In this document: piece after piece, positions 24,655 through 33,600 of the stretch
How the letters are laid out: the number at the start of each line of letters is the position of its first letter
How positions within the stretch are numbered: position 1 is the first letter of the stretch
Assembly: GCF_022690685.1 (NCBI RefSeq)
Contig: NZ_JALCYY010000001.1
Coordinates: 1-64,000, forward strand
From: Anaeromyxobacter terrae
GTDB lineage: Bacteria; Myxococcota; Myxococcia; Myxococcales; Anaeromyxobacteraceae
Length of the DNA: 64,000 bases
Reading direction: 5' to 3'
Notes under the pieces: generated by a model
Told to the model about the DNA's origin: nothing
Seen by the model: the letters and a program-made list of their open reading frames with translations, nothing else
The model's database searches: none
Translations under genes and position numbers: made by a program

Positions 24655-27564
24655 TCAGCCGGCGACGGCTTCGCGCTCGGGCGCCGGAGCGCTCGCGACG
24701 GGCAGCGCGAAGCGGACGACGGTGCCCGCCCCCGGCGTGCTCTCCGCCCAGATCCGCCCTCCGTGCGCCTCGATGAGCGCGCGGGCGATCGCGAGACCGA
24801 GGCCGGTGCCCGCGTACGGCGCGGAGCGGCCACGGCGGAACCGGTCGAACACGTGCGGGAGCTCCTCCGCGGGGATCCCCGGACCGGTGTCGCGCACCTC
24901 GAAGACGACCTGATCCCCGTGGGCGATCGCCGCGATCGCCACGTGCCCCTCCGCGGTCGCCTTTACCGCGTTGGAGGTGAGGTTCCCGAGGACCTGCAGG
25001 ACGCGATCGTGGTCGCACGACACGAGCGGCAGCTCCTCCGGCGCGCGGCAGCGCACCTCGAGCCCCTTCGCCTCCGCCTGCGGGCGGATGACGTCGGCCG
25101 CCTCCCGCGCCAGCGTCCGCGGCGCGAGCGGCTGGCGATGCATCGACAGCCCGCCCCGCTCGAGGCTGGTGAGGTCGAGCAGGTCGCCGATGAGGCGGTT
25201 CATCCGGTCCCCGGAGCTCGCGATCCGCGCCGCGGTCGTGCGCACGCGTTCCGGATCCGCCGCCAGGGCGCCGCCGAGCATGCGCGCGCCCATGACGATC
25301 GCGCTGAGGGGCGTGCGCAGGTCGTGAGAGACGATGGCGAGCACCTCGTCGCGGCGCCGCACCGCGTCCTCCGCCTCCTGCTGCGCGCGGCGCGTCTCGG
25401 TGACGTCCTGGAACGCCGCGACCGCGCCGGTGATCCGCCCGAAGGCGTCGCGGATGGGGGCGGCGTTGTTGAGGATCGTGGCGCGCTCGCCGTCGAAGCG
25501 CACGATGTCGATGAGCTCGCCGGTCACGGTCTCGCCGCGGAGCACGGCGCGCTGGATCGCCCAGTCGCCGGGCGCGAGCGCGAGGCCGGTCTCCGCCCAG
25601 GCGCCCCGGTACGCGTCGAGCGCGGCGTCGCCCCCCCAGATCTGGCGGGCGTGATCGTTCGAGCTCGCCGCGCGGCCGTCGGGCCCGGCGAGGATGACGC
25701 CGACCGGCAGCGTCCTCAGGATCGCCTCGAGGCGGAGCCGCTCGTCCTCGGCCACCTTGCGCGCCTCCACCTGCTCGGTGACCTCGGTCACCAGGAGGAG
25801 GACGTCGGGGCCGATCTCGCCGGGGATGGGCCGCACCGACCAGCGCCACCACGTCGCCCCGCGCGCGAGGCCGTCGAGCCGGTACTCGGGCGTGTCGGCC
25901 GGCTCGCCCGTCGCGGCGACCCTCCGGATGATCTCGACGAGCCCTGCCTCGCCCGCGTTCGGCACGAAGTCCTCGATCCGGAGCCCCTCGATCCCGAGCT
26001 GCGCGAACGGCGCGTCGAGGAACGAGAGGTAGGTCCGGTTGGACCACTTCGCGCGGAGGTCGCGCCCGTCGAAGATGACGATGCCGGCGGGCGCCTCGCG
26101 GAACACCGCCTCGAACCGCCGCCGCTCGGCCTCGACGATCGCGAGCGACTGCGAGGCCGCCGCCTCCGCGTGGCGCCGGTCGGTGACGTCGCGGAACCGC
26201 ACCGCGACGTGCTCGAGCCGGTTGCCCTCGCGGACCGGGTGGTAGCTCGCCTCGACGCAGCGGCGGCCGGCGGGCAGGTCCGTCCAGAGCTCGTACTGCA
26301 CCGACTCGCCGCCGAAGGCGCGCTCGATGCGGGGCGCCATCGCGTCGAACGCGTCGACGCCGATGATCTCGACGAGCGGTCGCCCGAGCAGGTCGGCCGT
26401 GGGGAGGCCGCGCATGGCCGCGTAGGCGGGGTTCACCGCCCGCAGGCGCAGCGCGCGATCGAGGACGATCATCGAGTCCGGCGAGGTCTCGAAGATGCGC
26501 TCGTGCAGCACGAGCGAGGCGTTCGCGGCGACGAGCTTGCCGGCCATGTCGTCGAACGCGCGCCCGAGCCGGACGATCTCCGCCGGGCCCGTGACGGGGG
26601 CGAGGTCGGCGCTCCCGCGCCCGAGCACCTGGACGTGCTGCTCGAGGCGACGGAGCGCGCGGGCGATGCGCCGGGTGACGAGGACCGAGACGAGCACCGC
26701 GAGGGCCGCCGCGGCGGCGCCCAGGCCGGCCGCGCGGGCGATCGCGGTGCGGAAGGGCGAGGCGACGTCCGCGTAGGAACGGCTCGCGACGGCGGCCCAG
26801 CCGACGAGGCTCACCGGCACCGCCGCGGTGATGGCGCCGCCCTCGGGCGTCCTGCGCGCGATCTCGCCCCCGCGGAGCGCCTGCGCGACCGCAGCGGTGT
26901 CGAGCACGCCCCCCGCCGGGCCGCCCTCGCCCGGCCGGCGGAACACGATCTCGCCGCGGTGATCGGCGAGCGCGATGTCGGCGCGACCGAGCCGCTCGAA
27001 CGGGAGGGCGAGCTCGCCGAGGCGAGTCGCGTCGACCGTGGCGAGGACGATCCCCTTCAGCTCGCCGCCTTCCCGGACGGCGCGCGCGATCGCGACGCTG
27101 CGCGAGCCGTCCGACTCGGCGGCGCGGACGTCGCTCACCGTGAAGACGGCCCCGGCGAGGAGCCGGCGCAGGTCGTCGCGCTCCGCGGTCGAGCGTCCGA
27201 CCAGCCTGCGGTCGCTCGAGGCGACGACCCGCCCGTCGGGGGTCACCCAGGAGAGGTCCCGGACGGAGATGTACTCCTGCTCTGCGCGAGAGAGGAGGAG
27301 ATCGACGACGTCCGGCGCGAGCCGCCGCGTCGCGATCGCGTCGCCGACGAGCTCCTCCTGCCGGAGCACGTCGCGCACGAAGCCGTCGAAGGCGTGGGAG
27401 GCGGCGCGGGCGAGCTCGAGGTTGGCGTCGAGCTCGGCGCCGATCCGCTCGCGGTACACCACCGCCCCCGCGCACGCCGAGATGGCCACGAACGGCACGA
27501 GCCACGCGAGGACCACGAGGACCACGCGCCCGGTGATGGATCGCCACAGCGGAATGCCCCCCAT
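24655..27564 (-). CDS. CACHE-HAMP-triple PAS hybrid-free histidine kinase
   Basis: 969 residues. N-terminal helix (~10-32), a periplasmic double-CACHE sensor (~35-270; e.g. SWVTPDGRVVASSDRRLVG, ATVDATRLGELALPF), second helix (~280-300), HAMP, three PAS domains (~350-470, ~490-610, ~620-730; each ending in a FRDVTDRR/FQDVTETRR-type tail), HisKA (AIVSHDLRTPLSAIVMGARM) and HATPase (NLTSNAVKATAEG, VRDTGPGIPAEE, AGTGLGLAIARAL). All catalytic boxes are intact. The extracellular CACHE suggests a small-molecule ligand and the PAS array integrates cytoplasmic redox or ligand signals. No response regulator is fused or adjacent on the same strand, so it is an orphan. Confidence 0.92.
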   Translation of the reverse strand: MGGIPLWRSITGRVVLVVLAWLVPFVAISACAGAVVYRERIGAELDANLELARAASHAFDGFVRDVLRQEELVGDAIATRRLAPDVVDLLLSRAEQEYISVRDLSWVTPDGRVVASSDRRLVGRSTAERDDLRRLLAGAVFTVSDVRAAESDGSRSVAIARAVREGGELKGIVLATVDATRLGELALPFERLGRADIALADHRGEIVFRRPGEGGPAGGVLDTAAVAQALRGGEIARRTPEGGAITAAVPVSLVGWAAVASRSYADVASPFRTAIARAAGLGAAAAALAVLVSVLVTRRIARALRRLEQHVQVLGRGSADLAPVTGPAEIVRLGRAFDDMAGKLVAANASLVLHERIFETSPDSMIVLDRALRLRAVNPAYAAMRGLPTADLLGRPLVEIIGVDAFDAMAPRIERAFGGESVQYELWTDLPAGRRCVEASYHPVREGNRLEHVAVRFRDVTDRRHAEAAASQSLAIVEAERRRFEAVFREAPAGIVIFDGRDLRAKWSNRTYLSFLDAPFAQLGIEGLRIEDFVPNAGEAGLVEIIRRVAATGEPADTPEYRLDGLARGATWWRWSVRPIPGEIGPDVLLLVTEVTEQVEARKVAEDERLRLEAILRTLPVGVILAGPDGRAASSNDHARQIWGGDAALDAYRGAWAETGLALAPGDWAIQRAVLRGETVTGELIDIVRFDGERATILNNAAPIRDAFGRITGAVAAFQDVTETRRAQQEAEDAVRRRDEVLAIVSHDLRTPLSAIVMGARMLGGALAADPERVRTTAARIASSGDRMNRLIGDLLDLTSLERGGLSMHRQPLAPRTLAREAADVIRPQAEAKGLEVRCRAPEELPLVSCDHDRVLQVLGNLTSNAVKATAEGHVAIAAIAHGDQVVFEVRDTGPGIPAEELPHVFDRFRRGRSAPYAGTGLGLAIARALIEAHGGRIWAESTPGAGTVVRFALPVASAPAPEREAVAG

Positions 27565-27772
27565 CGCTCGCGATCAACCGTCGCGCACGGGAGCGCATTC
27601 CATGCGCGGAGGTGCGCCCCGGGCGGTGCCTCGCTCGCCGGGACGGTGGACGAGCGGCGCCTCTCCCGGCGCGTCTCCGGCGCCGCGGGCTGCGTCGCGG
27701 CGCGCCCCGAGGGGACGGCCCCGCAAACGCCCTGTTGCGCGCGGCCGCGCTGCTGCCAGCTTGTCGGTGGCG

Positions 27773-28030
27773 ATGATCGAGATCCGCGACCCCGGCCTCC
27801 TCGCGAGCCTCATCGAGCTCGAGCTCGTGCGGTTCCGCCACGCCGAGGGCCTGCTCCGCGTCCCGCCCTCGCTCGCGGACCTCGCGGACGCGCTCGAGCG
27901 CGTCGCCGCGATGCTGCGCGAGGCGGACGACCGGGGTCAGGCGGTGGAGCTCGGTGACGACGTGATGCGGCTCGTCCAGCAGTTCCGGGGCGTGCTCCGC
28001 GCCGTGGGCGGCGCGCCCGCGGAGGCGTGA
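27773..28030 (+). CDS. Small helical protein of unknown function
   Basis: 85 residues beginning MIEIRDPGLLASLIELELVR, predicted all-helical with Leu-rich amphipathic stretches (LADLADALERVAAMLREADD). No membrane span or motif recognised. The ATG at 27773 is preferred to much longer in-frame ORFs that are antisense to the kinase gene. Divergent from the kinase (209-bp gap). Possibly a small regulator; unassigned. Confidence 0.55.
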   Translation: MIEIRDPGLLASLIELELVRFRHAEGLLRVPPSLADLADALERVAAMLREADDRGQAVELGDDVMRLVQQFRGVLRAVGGAPAEA

Positions 28031-28097
28031 GCGGCCGTGAGCCGATCACCCGGCGCCTGCTGCGACGGCCTGGGATTGCCTCACCACTGCCGAGCGC

Positions 28098-28301
28098 TCA
28101 CCCGCGCGGCTTGAAGCGCGCGGCGTCGATGATCGACCAGAGGTGGACGATCCACCCGAGCAACACGAGCCAGAGCAGGCCGGCGAGCACGAACATCGCG
28201 AGCGCGAGGAGCGGCCGCCCCTGGATGAGCTGACCGAGCCCCGGGATGAAGAAGCTCGCCAGCGCCGCGATCACGTTGCCCGTCGACCCCTGTCCCGCCA
28301 T
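28098..28301 (-). CDS. Small two-span membrane protein
   Basis: 67 residues from an ATG at 28301 with GGAGG eight bases upstream; the upstream in-frame extension is non-hydrophobic and rejected. Sequence MAGQGSTGNVIAALASFFIP continues into GLGQLIQGRPLLALAMFVLA and a second helix ending LWSIIDAARFKPRG. The IPGLGQLxxGR...xSIIDA pattern is that of the short TM2/DUF5683-like membrane proteins, whose role is unknown. Divergent from the collagen-like protein. Confidence 0.65.
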   Translation of the reverse strand: MAGQGSTGNVIAALASFFIPGLGQLIQGRPLLALAMFVLAGLLWLVLLGWIVHLWSIIDAARFKPRG

Positions 28302-28583
28302 TCCGTTCCTCCCGTCTCGGCCGGGAGCATAGCCCGGCCAGCCGGATCGCGCCGCGGCGAGGGATGCGCGCCCGCGGCGGCGCTCGGCGCGGTCCGTGCG
28401 TCGTTCACCCGCGGTGAGCGACGCTGTAGGTGTTCGGGCGCGATCGGGCGCATCAACGGTGTGTGAAATGTGGCTGCATGGAGTTGCCGTGGCCACAGGC
28501 CCTTCGGGGACATGGAAAAGTGGCGATCGATGATCCGACAGTACGCATCATCGGCGGTGATTCGTGCCGGAGAGGGGTTCACC

Positions 28584-29414
28584 ATGAAGACCATCGCAGC
28601 GCTCGTGCTCGCGCTTTCTGCGCAGGCAGCGCTCGCCCAGCAGGGTAAAGTCGAGATCACACGCGCCGACGCGGATCTTGGCGCGGGAGTGCTGTTCGTG
28701 AAGGGGCAGGGCTTCGGCGCCCAGCCCGCGAAGGTCCTCGTCGGCAAGACCGTCCTCGAGGTGAAGAGCCACTCGCCCACCGACGTCGTCGCGGCGCTGC
28801 CGCAGGGGATGCCCCCGGGCACCTACCGGCTCACCGTGGTGGAGGCGCCGGGAAACGCGAGCGCGTCGATGGACGTGACGATCGGCTCCGAGGGACCGCA
28901 GGGTCCCGCCGGGCCCGCGGGGCCCGCGGGTCCCGCGGGTCCCGCCGGGCCCGCCGGGCCGGTCGGGCCGCAAGGCGCGACGGGGCCGCAGGGCCCGCGC
29001 GGCGAGATGGGACCGCAGGGGCTCGTCGGGCCGCAGGGAGCGACCGGGCCGGAGGGACCGCGCGGGTTCATCGGGCCGATGGGGCCGGCCGGTCCGCAGG
29101 GCGAGACCGGGCCCGCTGGGCAGATCGGGCCGATGGGGCCGGCGGGCGCGGCTGGAACGAACGGGGTTTCCGGTTACGAGGGTCCCCTCTATCGCTCTGT
29201 CTTCGTGAACCCGAGCACGCAGGCCATCCAGCAGGTCACGGCCACGTGCCCGAGCGGCAAGAAGGTGCTCTCGGGCGGAGCGACCTCCGTCCGTACCGGC
29301 ACGCTCGTCGGTACGTATCCGAAATTGGACGGAACGGCCTGGATCGGTGAGTTCGCCTCTCAGCCCGAGGCGTACGCCGTCAAGGTGTACGTCATCTGCG
29401 CGATCATGAACTGA
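28584..29414 (+). CDS. Secreted IPT/collagen-like repeat protein
   Basis: 276 residues. Signal peptide [20 protein letters not shown], an ~80-residue IPT/TIG-like beta domain ([20 protein letters not shown]), then ~90 residues of Gly-X-Y collagen triplets, including [20 protein letters not shown], interrupted by [10 protein letters not shown]-type variants, and a C-terminal globular domain with two Cys ([14 protein letters not shown] ... VYVICAIMN) that resembles trimer-forming tails. Probably an exported trimeric fibre. The ATG at 28584 follows GGAGAGGGG. It is preceded by a 282-bp divergent region that is less GC-rich than the rest of the window. Confidence 0.85.
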   Translation: MKTIAALVLALSAQAALAQQGKVEITRADADLGAGVLFVKGQGFGAQPAKVLVGKTVLEVKSHSPTDVVAALPQGMPPGTYRLTVVEAPGNASASMDVTIGSEGPQGPAGPAGPAGPAGPAGPAGPVGPQGATGPQGPRGEMGPQGLVGPQGATGPEGPRGFIGPMGPAGPQGETGPAGQIGPMGPAGAAGTNGVSGYEGPLYRSVFVNPSTQAIQQVTATCPSGKKVLSGGATSVRTGTLVGTYPKLDGTAWIGEFASQPEAYAVKVYVICAIMN

Positions 29415-29503
29415 GGCAGGACGACCGCTCGACCGCGGTCGTGACGCGTGCCCGGCCCGCCCGCGAGCGGCGCCGGGCGCGCGCGTATTCGGCCACCGGT
29501 GTT

Positions 29504-30868
29504 TCAGCTCGCGGCCGCGGTGGCGCCCTGGCGCGTGGCGTCCCACGGTAGCGCCACGACGAACGTCGCGCCGCCGCCCGGCGTTTCCCGGATCTCCACC
29601 CGGCCGCCGTGCGCCTCGACGATCCGCCGGACGACCCAGAGCCCCACGCCCACGCCGCCCAGGCGGCGCGCGCCCTCGAGCTGCGCGTAAGGGGCGAACA
29701 CCCGCACCCGCGCGTCCGCAGGCACACCCGGCCCGTGATCGCGGACCGACAGGACGGGGCCGGCCGCGCTCGCGGCGATGGAGAGCTCGACCGGCCCGCC
29801 GCCCGCGTGCCGCGCGGCGTTCGCGAGCAGGTTCGTGAGCACCTGCTCGAGCCGGAGCCGGTCCCAGCGGCCCGGCGTCGCGGGCGGGACCGACAGCGTG
29901 AGCGTGCAGCCGGCCCGGGCGAGCGGCTCCTGCATCCGCTCCGCGACGTCGCGGACGATCGATGACAGGTCCGCATCGGAGGGGAGGAGCTCCGCGCGCC
30001 GGCCGGGCCGCGACACGTGCAGGAGATCGTCGAGCAGCCGCGCGATCCGCTCGCACTGGGCCGCCGCGCGCTCGAGGCGCCTGCGCTCGTCCTCGGCGGA
30101 GCGGCTCGCCCGCTCGCGCGGGCGGAGCAGCGAGTCGACGAGGAGCTGCAGCGACGCCATCGGCGTGCGGAGCTCGTGGGAGGCGACGACGAGCAGCTCC
30201 TCGCGCTCGCGGAGCGCGGCCTCGAGCTCGGCGGTGCGCCGCTCCAGCCGCTCGCGCTGGAGCGACTCCTCCCCGGCCGTCCGCCGGGGCGCGACCGCCT
30301 CCCAGGCTCCGCCGCGGAGCGAGAGGGTCTTGTCGTGATGGCGCACGATCTCGAGCGCCTCGCCGGCGCCGCAGCCGTCGAGCGGGTAGCTGCACAGCCC
30401 GAGGAGCCTGCGGCGCGCGAAGGTGGCGCTCACGCGCGACTCGTACTCCATGAAGCCCGGGTCGCAGCACGCGCCGCCCCCCCGGCCCGAGTTCCCGGTG
30501 AGGCGGAGCCCGGCGAACCCCGCGCGGCGGGCCGCTTCCTCGCGCGCGAGCCAGCTCTGCAGCACCCGCGCCGTGTCGTCCCCGCCGGACGCGCGGTACC
30601 AGCCGTCGTGATCGAGGATCTCGAGCTGCCCGCGCGCCTCCCGCGCTTCGAGATCCGGCACCTCGGCGGCGAGCGCGCGCCGCGCGGCGTCCGCCCCGAG
30701 CGGCGCGGCCGTCACCCAGACGCAGCGCTCCCCCTGCTCGAGCCCGCGGCGCAGGAACGGGACGAGGACGTCCTCGAGCTCCCGCTCCGTCCGATAGAAG
30801 TGGCAGACGTGGCTACCCCACCTCAGCCGGCCGAGGCCGTCGATCCCGCTGTCCGTGGAGGCATGCAT
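29504..30868 (-). CDS. MEDS-domain soluble histidine kinase
   Basis: 454 residues from ATG 30868 (TTG 30904 alternative). No membrane span. N-terminal MEDS (DcmR-type) sensor ~10-190: WGSHVCHFYRTERELEDVLV, GLRLTGNSGRGGG, FMEYESRVS, LLGLCSYPLD, ALEIVRHHDKTL. A coiled linker leads to HisKA (VVASHELRTPMASLQLLVDS) and HATPase (NLLANAARHAGG, RDHGPGVPA, GGVGVGLWVVRRI), all intact. MEDS domains are known from regulators of methylotrophy and methanogenesis and are thought to bind small C1 or hydrocarbon-type molecules; the ligand here is unknown. Orphan kinase, convergent with the collagen-like gene. Confidence 0.88.
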   Translation of the reverse strand: MHASTDSGIDGLGRLRWGSHVCHFYRTERELEDVLVPFLRRGLEQGERCVWVTAAPLGADAARRALAAEVPDLEAREARGQLEILDHDGWYRASGGDDTARVLQSWLAREEAARRAGFAGLRLTGNSGRGGGACCDPGFMEYESRVSATFARRRLLGLCSYPLDGCGAGEALEIVRHHDKTLSLRGGAWEAVAPRRTAGEESLQRERLERRTAELEAALREREELLVVASHELRTPMASLQLLVDSLLRPRERASRSAEDERRRLERAAAQCERIARLLDDLLHVSRPGRRAELLPSDADLSSIVRDVAERMQEPLARAGCTLTLSVPPATPGRWDRLRLEQVLTNLLANAARHAGGGPVELSIAASAAGPVLSVRDHGPGVPADARVRVFAPYAQLEGARRLGGVGVGLWVVRRIVEAHGGRVEIRETPGGGATFVVALPWDATRQGATAAAS

Positions 30869-31044
30869 CGATCCGCTCGTACGGTCCGCGCCGAGCTGCC
30901 GCAACTCCTGTGGGGGCGGCGGGGTCCCACGTAGCTCTCCGGAGCGTCGCCCGAACGGGAGACCCGGTCACCGAGGCGGTTCCGGGCGCCGAGCGGCGTG
31001 CGAAGCGGGAGCCCCGGTGACCTCGCCGGCGATCCCGCGCCGCG

Positions 31045-31299
31045 TCAGCCGCGCGAGCCGCTGCCCGGGCGGACGAGTCGTGTGGGGAGGAACACGAGCG
31101 GAACGACGAGCACCGCGAGCACGAGCAGCTCACCCCACCCGAGCCGGCGGGCGAGGAGCACGTACGCGCCGAGCACGGCGATCGTGATCGGGACGAGTCG
31201 GCGCTGGCGCCAGCGCCCGGTCCTCGCGAACCAGGCGACCGAGATCGCCGCGAGCGCGGTGAGGACGAGGACGAGGAGCTGGACGCGGCCGAAGCCCAT
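31045..31299 (-). CDS. Small membrane protein
   Basis: 84 residues with three hydrophobic stretches: LLVLVLTALAAISVAWFA, LVPITIAVLGAYVLLA and ELLVLAVLVVPLVFLPTRLV, separated by Arg-rich turns (RTGRWRQRR). Start at 31299 (ATG). Family not recognised. It lies between the MEDS kinase (start 30868, same strand) and a divergent aminotransferase. Confidence 0.6.
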   Translation of the reverse strand: MGFGRVQLLVLVLTALAAISVAWFARTGRWRQRRLVPITIAVLGAYVLLARRLGWGELLVLAVLVVPLVFLPTRLVRPGSGSRG

Positions 31300-31397
31300 G
31301 CGCGCCGCATGATCGGCGGGCGTCCCTCCGCGCGCAAGGGGCCGCGCGCCGGAGGCTCGCCGGTGTATGGGAGATGGAAACGAGCCCGAGGAGCCCG

Positions 31398-32561
31398 ATG
31401 CCGCGCCACCCCCGCGTCGCCCCCGCAGCCGCCGGCTTGTCCCACGAGGTCTACAGCGCGCTCGCCCTGCGCGCGCGTGAGCGGCCCGGTCCCGTCTACC
31501 CCCTCCACGTCGGCGACACGTGGCTCGAGCCGCTCCCCGCCGCGCGCGCCGAGGCGCAGCGCTCCGCCGAGCACCCGCGGCTCCACGGCTACGCGCCCGT
31601 CCAGGGTGAGCCGGCGCTGCTCGCCGCGATCCTGCGCCGCCTCGCGGCGCGCCACGGCGTGGACGTGGACCCCGCCTGCCTGCAGGTGATGCCCGGCGCG
31701 ACGACCGGGCTCGCCATCGTGGTGGGCGCGCTCCTCGCGCCCGGCGACGAGCTCGTCGTGCCGTCGCCGTTCTGGCCGCTCATCCGCGGCATCGCGATCT
31801 CCCGCGGGTGCACCAGCGTGGAGGTCCCGTTCTTCACGCGCCTCGGGGAGCGGGGGTTCGATCCCGAGGCTGCGCTCGAGCGGGCGATCGGGCCTCGGAC
31901 CGCGGCCATCTACGTGAACGCGCCGAACAACCCCACCGGGCGGCTCCTGCCCGCCGCCGCCGCCGACGCGATCGCGGCGGTGGCGCGCCGGCACGACCTG
32001 TGGGTGATCGCGGACGAGGCGTACGAGGATCTCGTCCACGCCGGGGAGCACCGGCCGCTGTGGCGCCGCCCGGAGCTCGCCGGACGCACCGTCGTCACCC
32101 ACACGCTCTCGAAGAGCCACGCGCTCGCCGGTGCCCGCATCGGCTACACGCACGGGCCGCCCGAGGCGATGCGCGCGGTCCGCGCCCTCCAGTTCCACGA
32201 GAGCTACTGCGCCGCGCGACCGATGCAGTTCGCCGCGGCCGCCGCGCTCGACGGGGGCGACGCCTGGCTCGCCGAGGCCCGCGCCGCGTACGCCGCCGCC
32301 GGGCGGGCCGCGGCGGCTGCCGTCGGCGCCCCGCCGCCCGAGGCGGGGACGTTCCTCTTCTTCGACGCGGCGCCGGCGTTCGCGCCGGGCGAAGGGCTCT
32401 CCGGCTTCCTGGAGCGATGCCTCGACGCGGGCGTGCTCCTCACGCCCGGCCCGGCGTGCGGGCGGGACTTCGAGACCTGGGTGCGGCTCTGCTTCACGGC
32501 GGTGCCGCCAGACGCGCTCGCTGACGCGCTCGCCCGGCTCGGCGCGGTGCTACGGCGCTGA
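31398..32561 (+). CDS. PLP-dependent class I/II aminotransferase
   Basis: 387 residues. Fold-type I signatures: VMPGATTGLAIVVGALL, YVNAPNNPTGRLL (Asn of NPTG, carboxylate/PLP contact), VIADEAYEDLVH (Asp-Tyr) and THTLSKSHALAGARIGY with the Schiff-base Lys. Family members transfer the amino group of aspartate, aromatic or related amino acids to 2-oxoglutarate; the exact substrate cannot be read from sequence. The ATG at 31398 with GAGGAG upstream is favoured over one at 31374. It is monocistronic and divergent from the small membrane protein. Confidence 0.9.
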   Translation: MPRHPRVAPAAAGLSHEVYSALALRARERPGPVYPLHVGDTWLEPLPAARAEAQRSAEHPRLHGYAPVQGEPALLAAILRRLAARHGVDVDPACLQVMPGATTGLAIVVGALLAPGDELVVPSPFWPLIRGIAISRGCTSVEVPFFTRLGERGFDPEAALERAIGPRTAAIYVNAPNNPTGRLLPAAAADAIAAVARRHDLWVIADEAYEDLVHAGEHRPLWRRPELAGRTVVTHTLSKSHALAGARIGYTHGPPEAMRAVRALQFHESYCAARPMQFAAAAALDGGDAWLAEARAAYAAAGRAAAAAVGAPPPEAGTFLFFDAAPAFAPGEGLSGFLERCLDAGVLLTPGPACGRDFETWVRLCFTAVPPDALADALARLGAVLRR

Positions 32562-32702
32562 GTCCTCCGCCCCGTCCGGAGCCTCGCGCCCCGCCCGCGG
32601 TGTCGCCCACCACCCAGGTTCCACAGGACGGCTCACTCCAGAAGACGACCGTGCGGCGCGCGAGCGATCGTGGAGCATGCCGGAGAGGGAGGAGCTCACG
32701 AC

Positions 32703-33551
32703 ATGCTGCGCAGGTCGATGGGGATCGCCGCGGTCGCCGCCGGAGGGCTGGGGCTCGTCGTGGCGGTGCAGCGGAAGCGCTTCAGCGAGCGCATCGCGCG
32801 CGAGGCGCGCGAGCTCTGGAGGCAGGAGAGCTCGGGGCCGGAGAAGCGCACCCCGCTCGACGCGCTGCCGCCCCCGGTGCGCCGGTACGCGGAGGCGTCG
32901 GGCGCGGCGAGCCACGCGCCGGTCCGCGCCGTGCGCCTCCGCCACGGCGGCACCTTCCGGCCGCGCTTCGACCGGCCCTGGCTGCCGATCCGCGGCGAGC
33001 AGTACTTCGCGAGCGATCCGCCCGGCTTCGTCTGGTGGGGGCGCGTGCGCACGGGGGCGGGGGTGTGGATCGACGCGCGCGACCGCTCGCTCGCGGGCGA
33101 GGGGAACATGCGGATCATGCTCGCGTCGAGCTGGAAGCTCGCCGAGGTGCGCGGCCGCGAGATGGACGAGGGCGCGCTGCAGCGGCTGCTCGCGGAGATG
33201 GTGTGGTTCCCGACCGCCTTCCTCGACGCGCGTCACGTGAGCTGGTCGCCCATCGACGACACCCGCGCCCGGGCCGTCCTGCGCCTCCGCGGCCGCGAGG
33301 TCGCGGTGGAGTTCCGCTTCGACGCGAACGGCCTGCCATCTCGCATCTCCGCCGACCGCTATCGCGACGTGAACGGCAAGCCGGTGCTCACGCCCTGGAT
33401 CGGCGAGTGCAGCCACTACCTCGAGGTCGGCGGGCTGCGCGTGCCGTTCCGGCTCGAGGCGACCTGGCACGTGAACGGCCGCGCGGTGCCGTACGCGCGC
33501 TTCTCCGTCGACGAGCTCGAGCTCGATCGGGCAGAGACGTTCCGCGGCTGA
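32703..33551 (+). CDS. DUF6544/DUF6920-like protein
   Basis: 282 residues. One N-terminal membrane helix (MGIAAVAAGGLGLVVAV) then the conserved domain: LPPPVRRYAEASGAAS, FRPRFDRPWLPIRGEQYFAS, GFVWWGRVRTGAGVWIDARD, EMVWFPTAFLDA, VSWSPIDDTRARAVL and YFEVxGLRVPF-like YLEVGGLRVPFRL. This fits DUF6544-type proteins of unknown role, with a lipoprotein-carrier-like beta fold. The ATG at 32703 is preferred because GGGAGGAG lies eight bases upstream; GTG 32670 is in frame. Convergent with the thioesterase gene. Confidence 0.75.
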   Translation: MLRRSMGIAAVAAGGLGLVVAVQRKRFSERIAREARELWRQESSGPEKRTPLDALPPPVRRYAEASGAASHAPVRAVRLRHGGTFRPRFDRPWLPIRGEQYFASDPPGFVWWGRVRTGAGVWIDARDRSLAGEGNMRIMLASSWKLAEVRGREMDEGALQRLLAEMVWFPTAFLDARHVSWSPIDDTRARAVLRLRGREVAVEFRFDANGLPSRISADRYRDVNGKPVLTPWIGECSHYLEVGGLRVPFRLEATWHVNGRAVPYARFSVDELELDRAETFRG

Positions 33552-33600
33552 GCCCGCGCGCGACGGTCGACCGACCTCGCGCCGGAGATGGCCGGCCCTT

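Noticed and set aside
24580-27957. 1125-residue plus-strand ORF opposite the CACHE kinase
   Set aside because: GC3-driven mirror of a strong histidine-kinase gene; no recognisable motifs.
28442-28470. Possible sigma-54 site before the collagen-like gene (TGGCTGCATGGAGTTGC)
   Set aside because: The GG and GC elements are two bases too far apart.
28901-29160. Direct repeats suggesting a CRISPR or minisatellite
   Set aside because: They are GGN-CCN codon repeats of the collagen-like Gly-X-Y stretch, not spacer-separated repeats.
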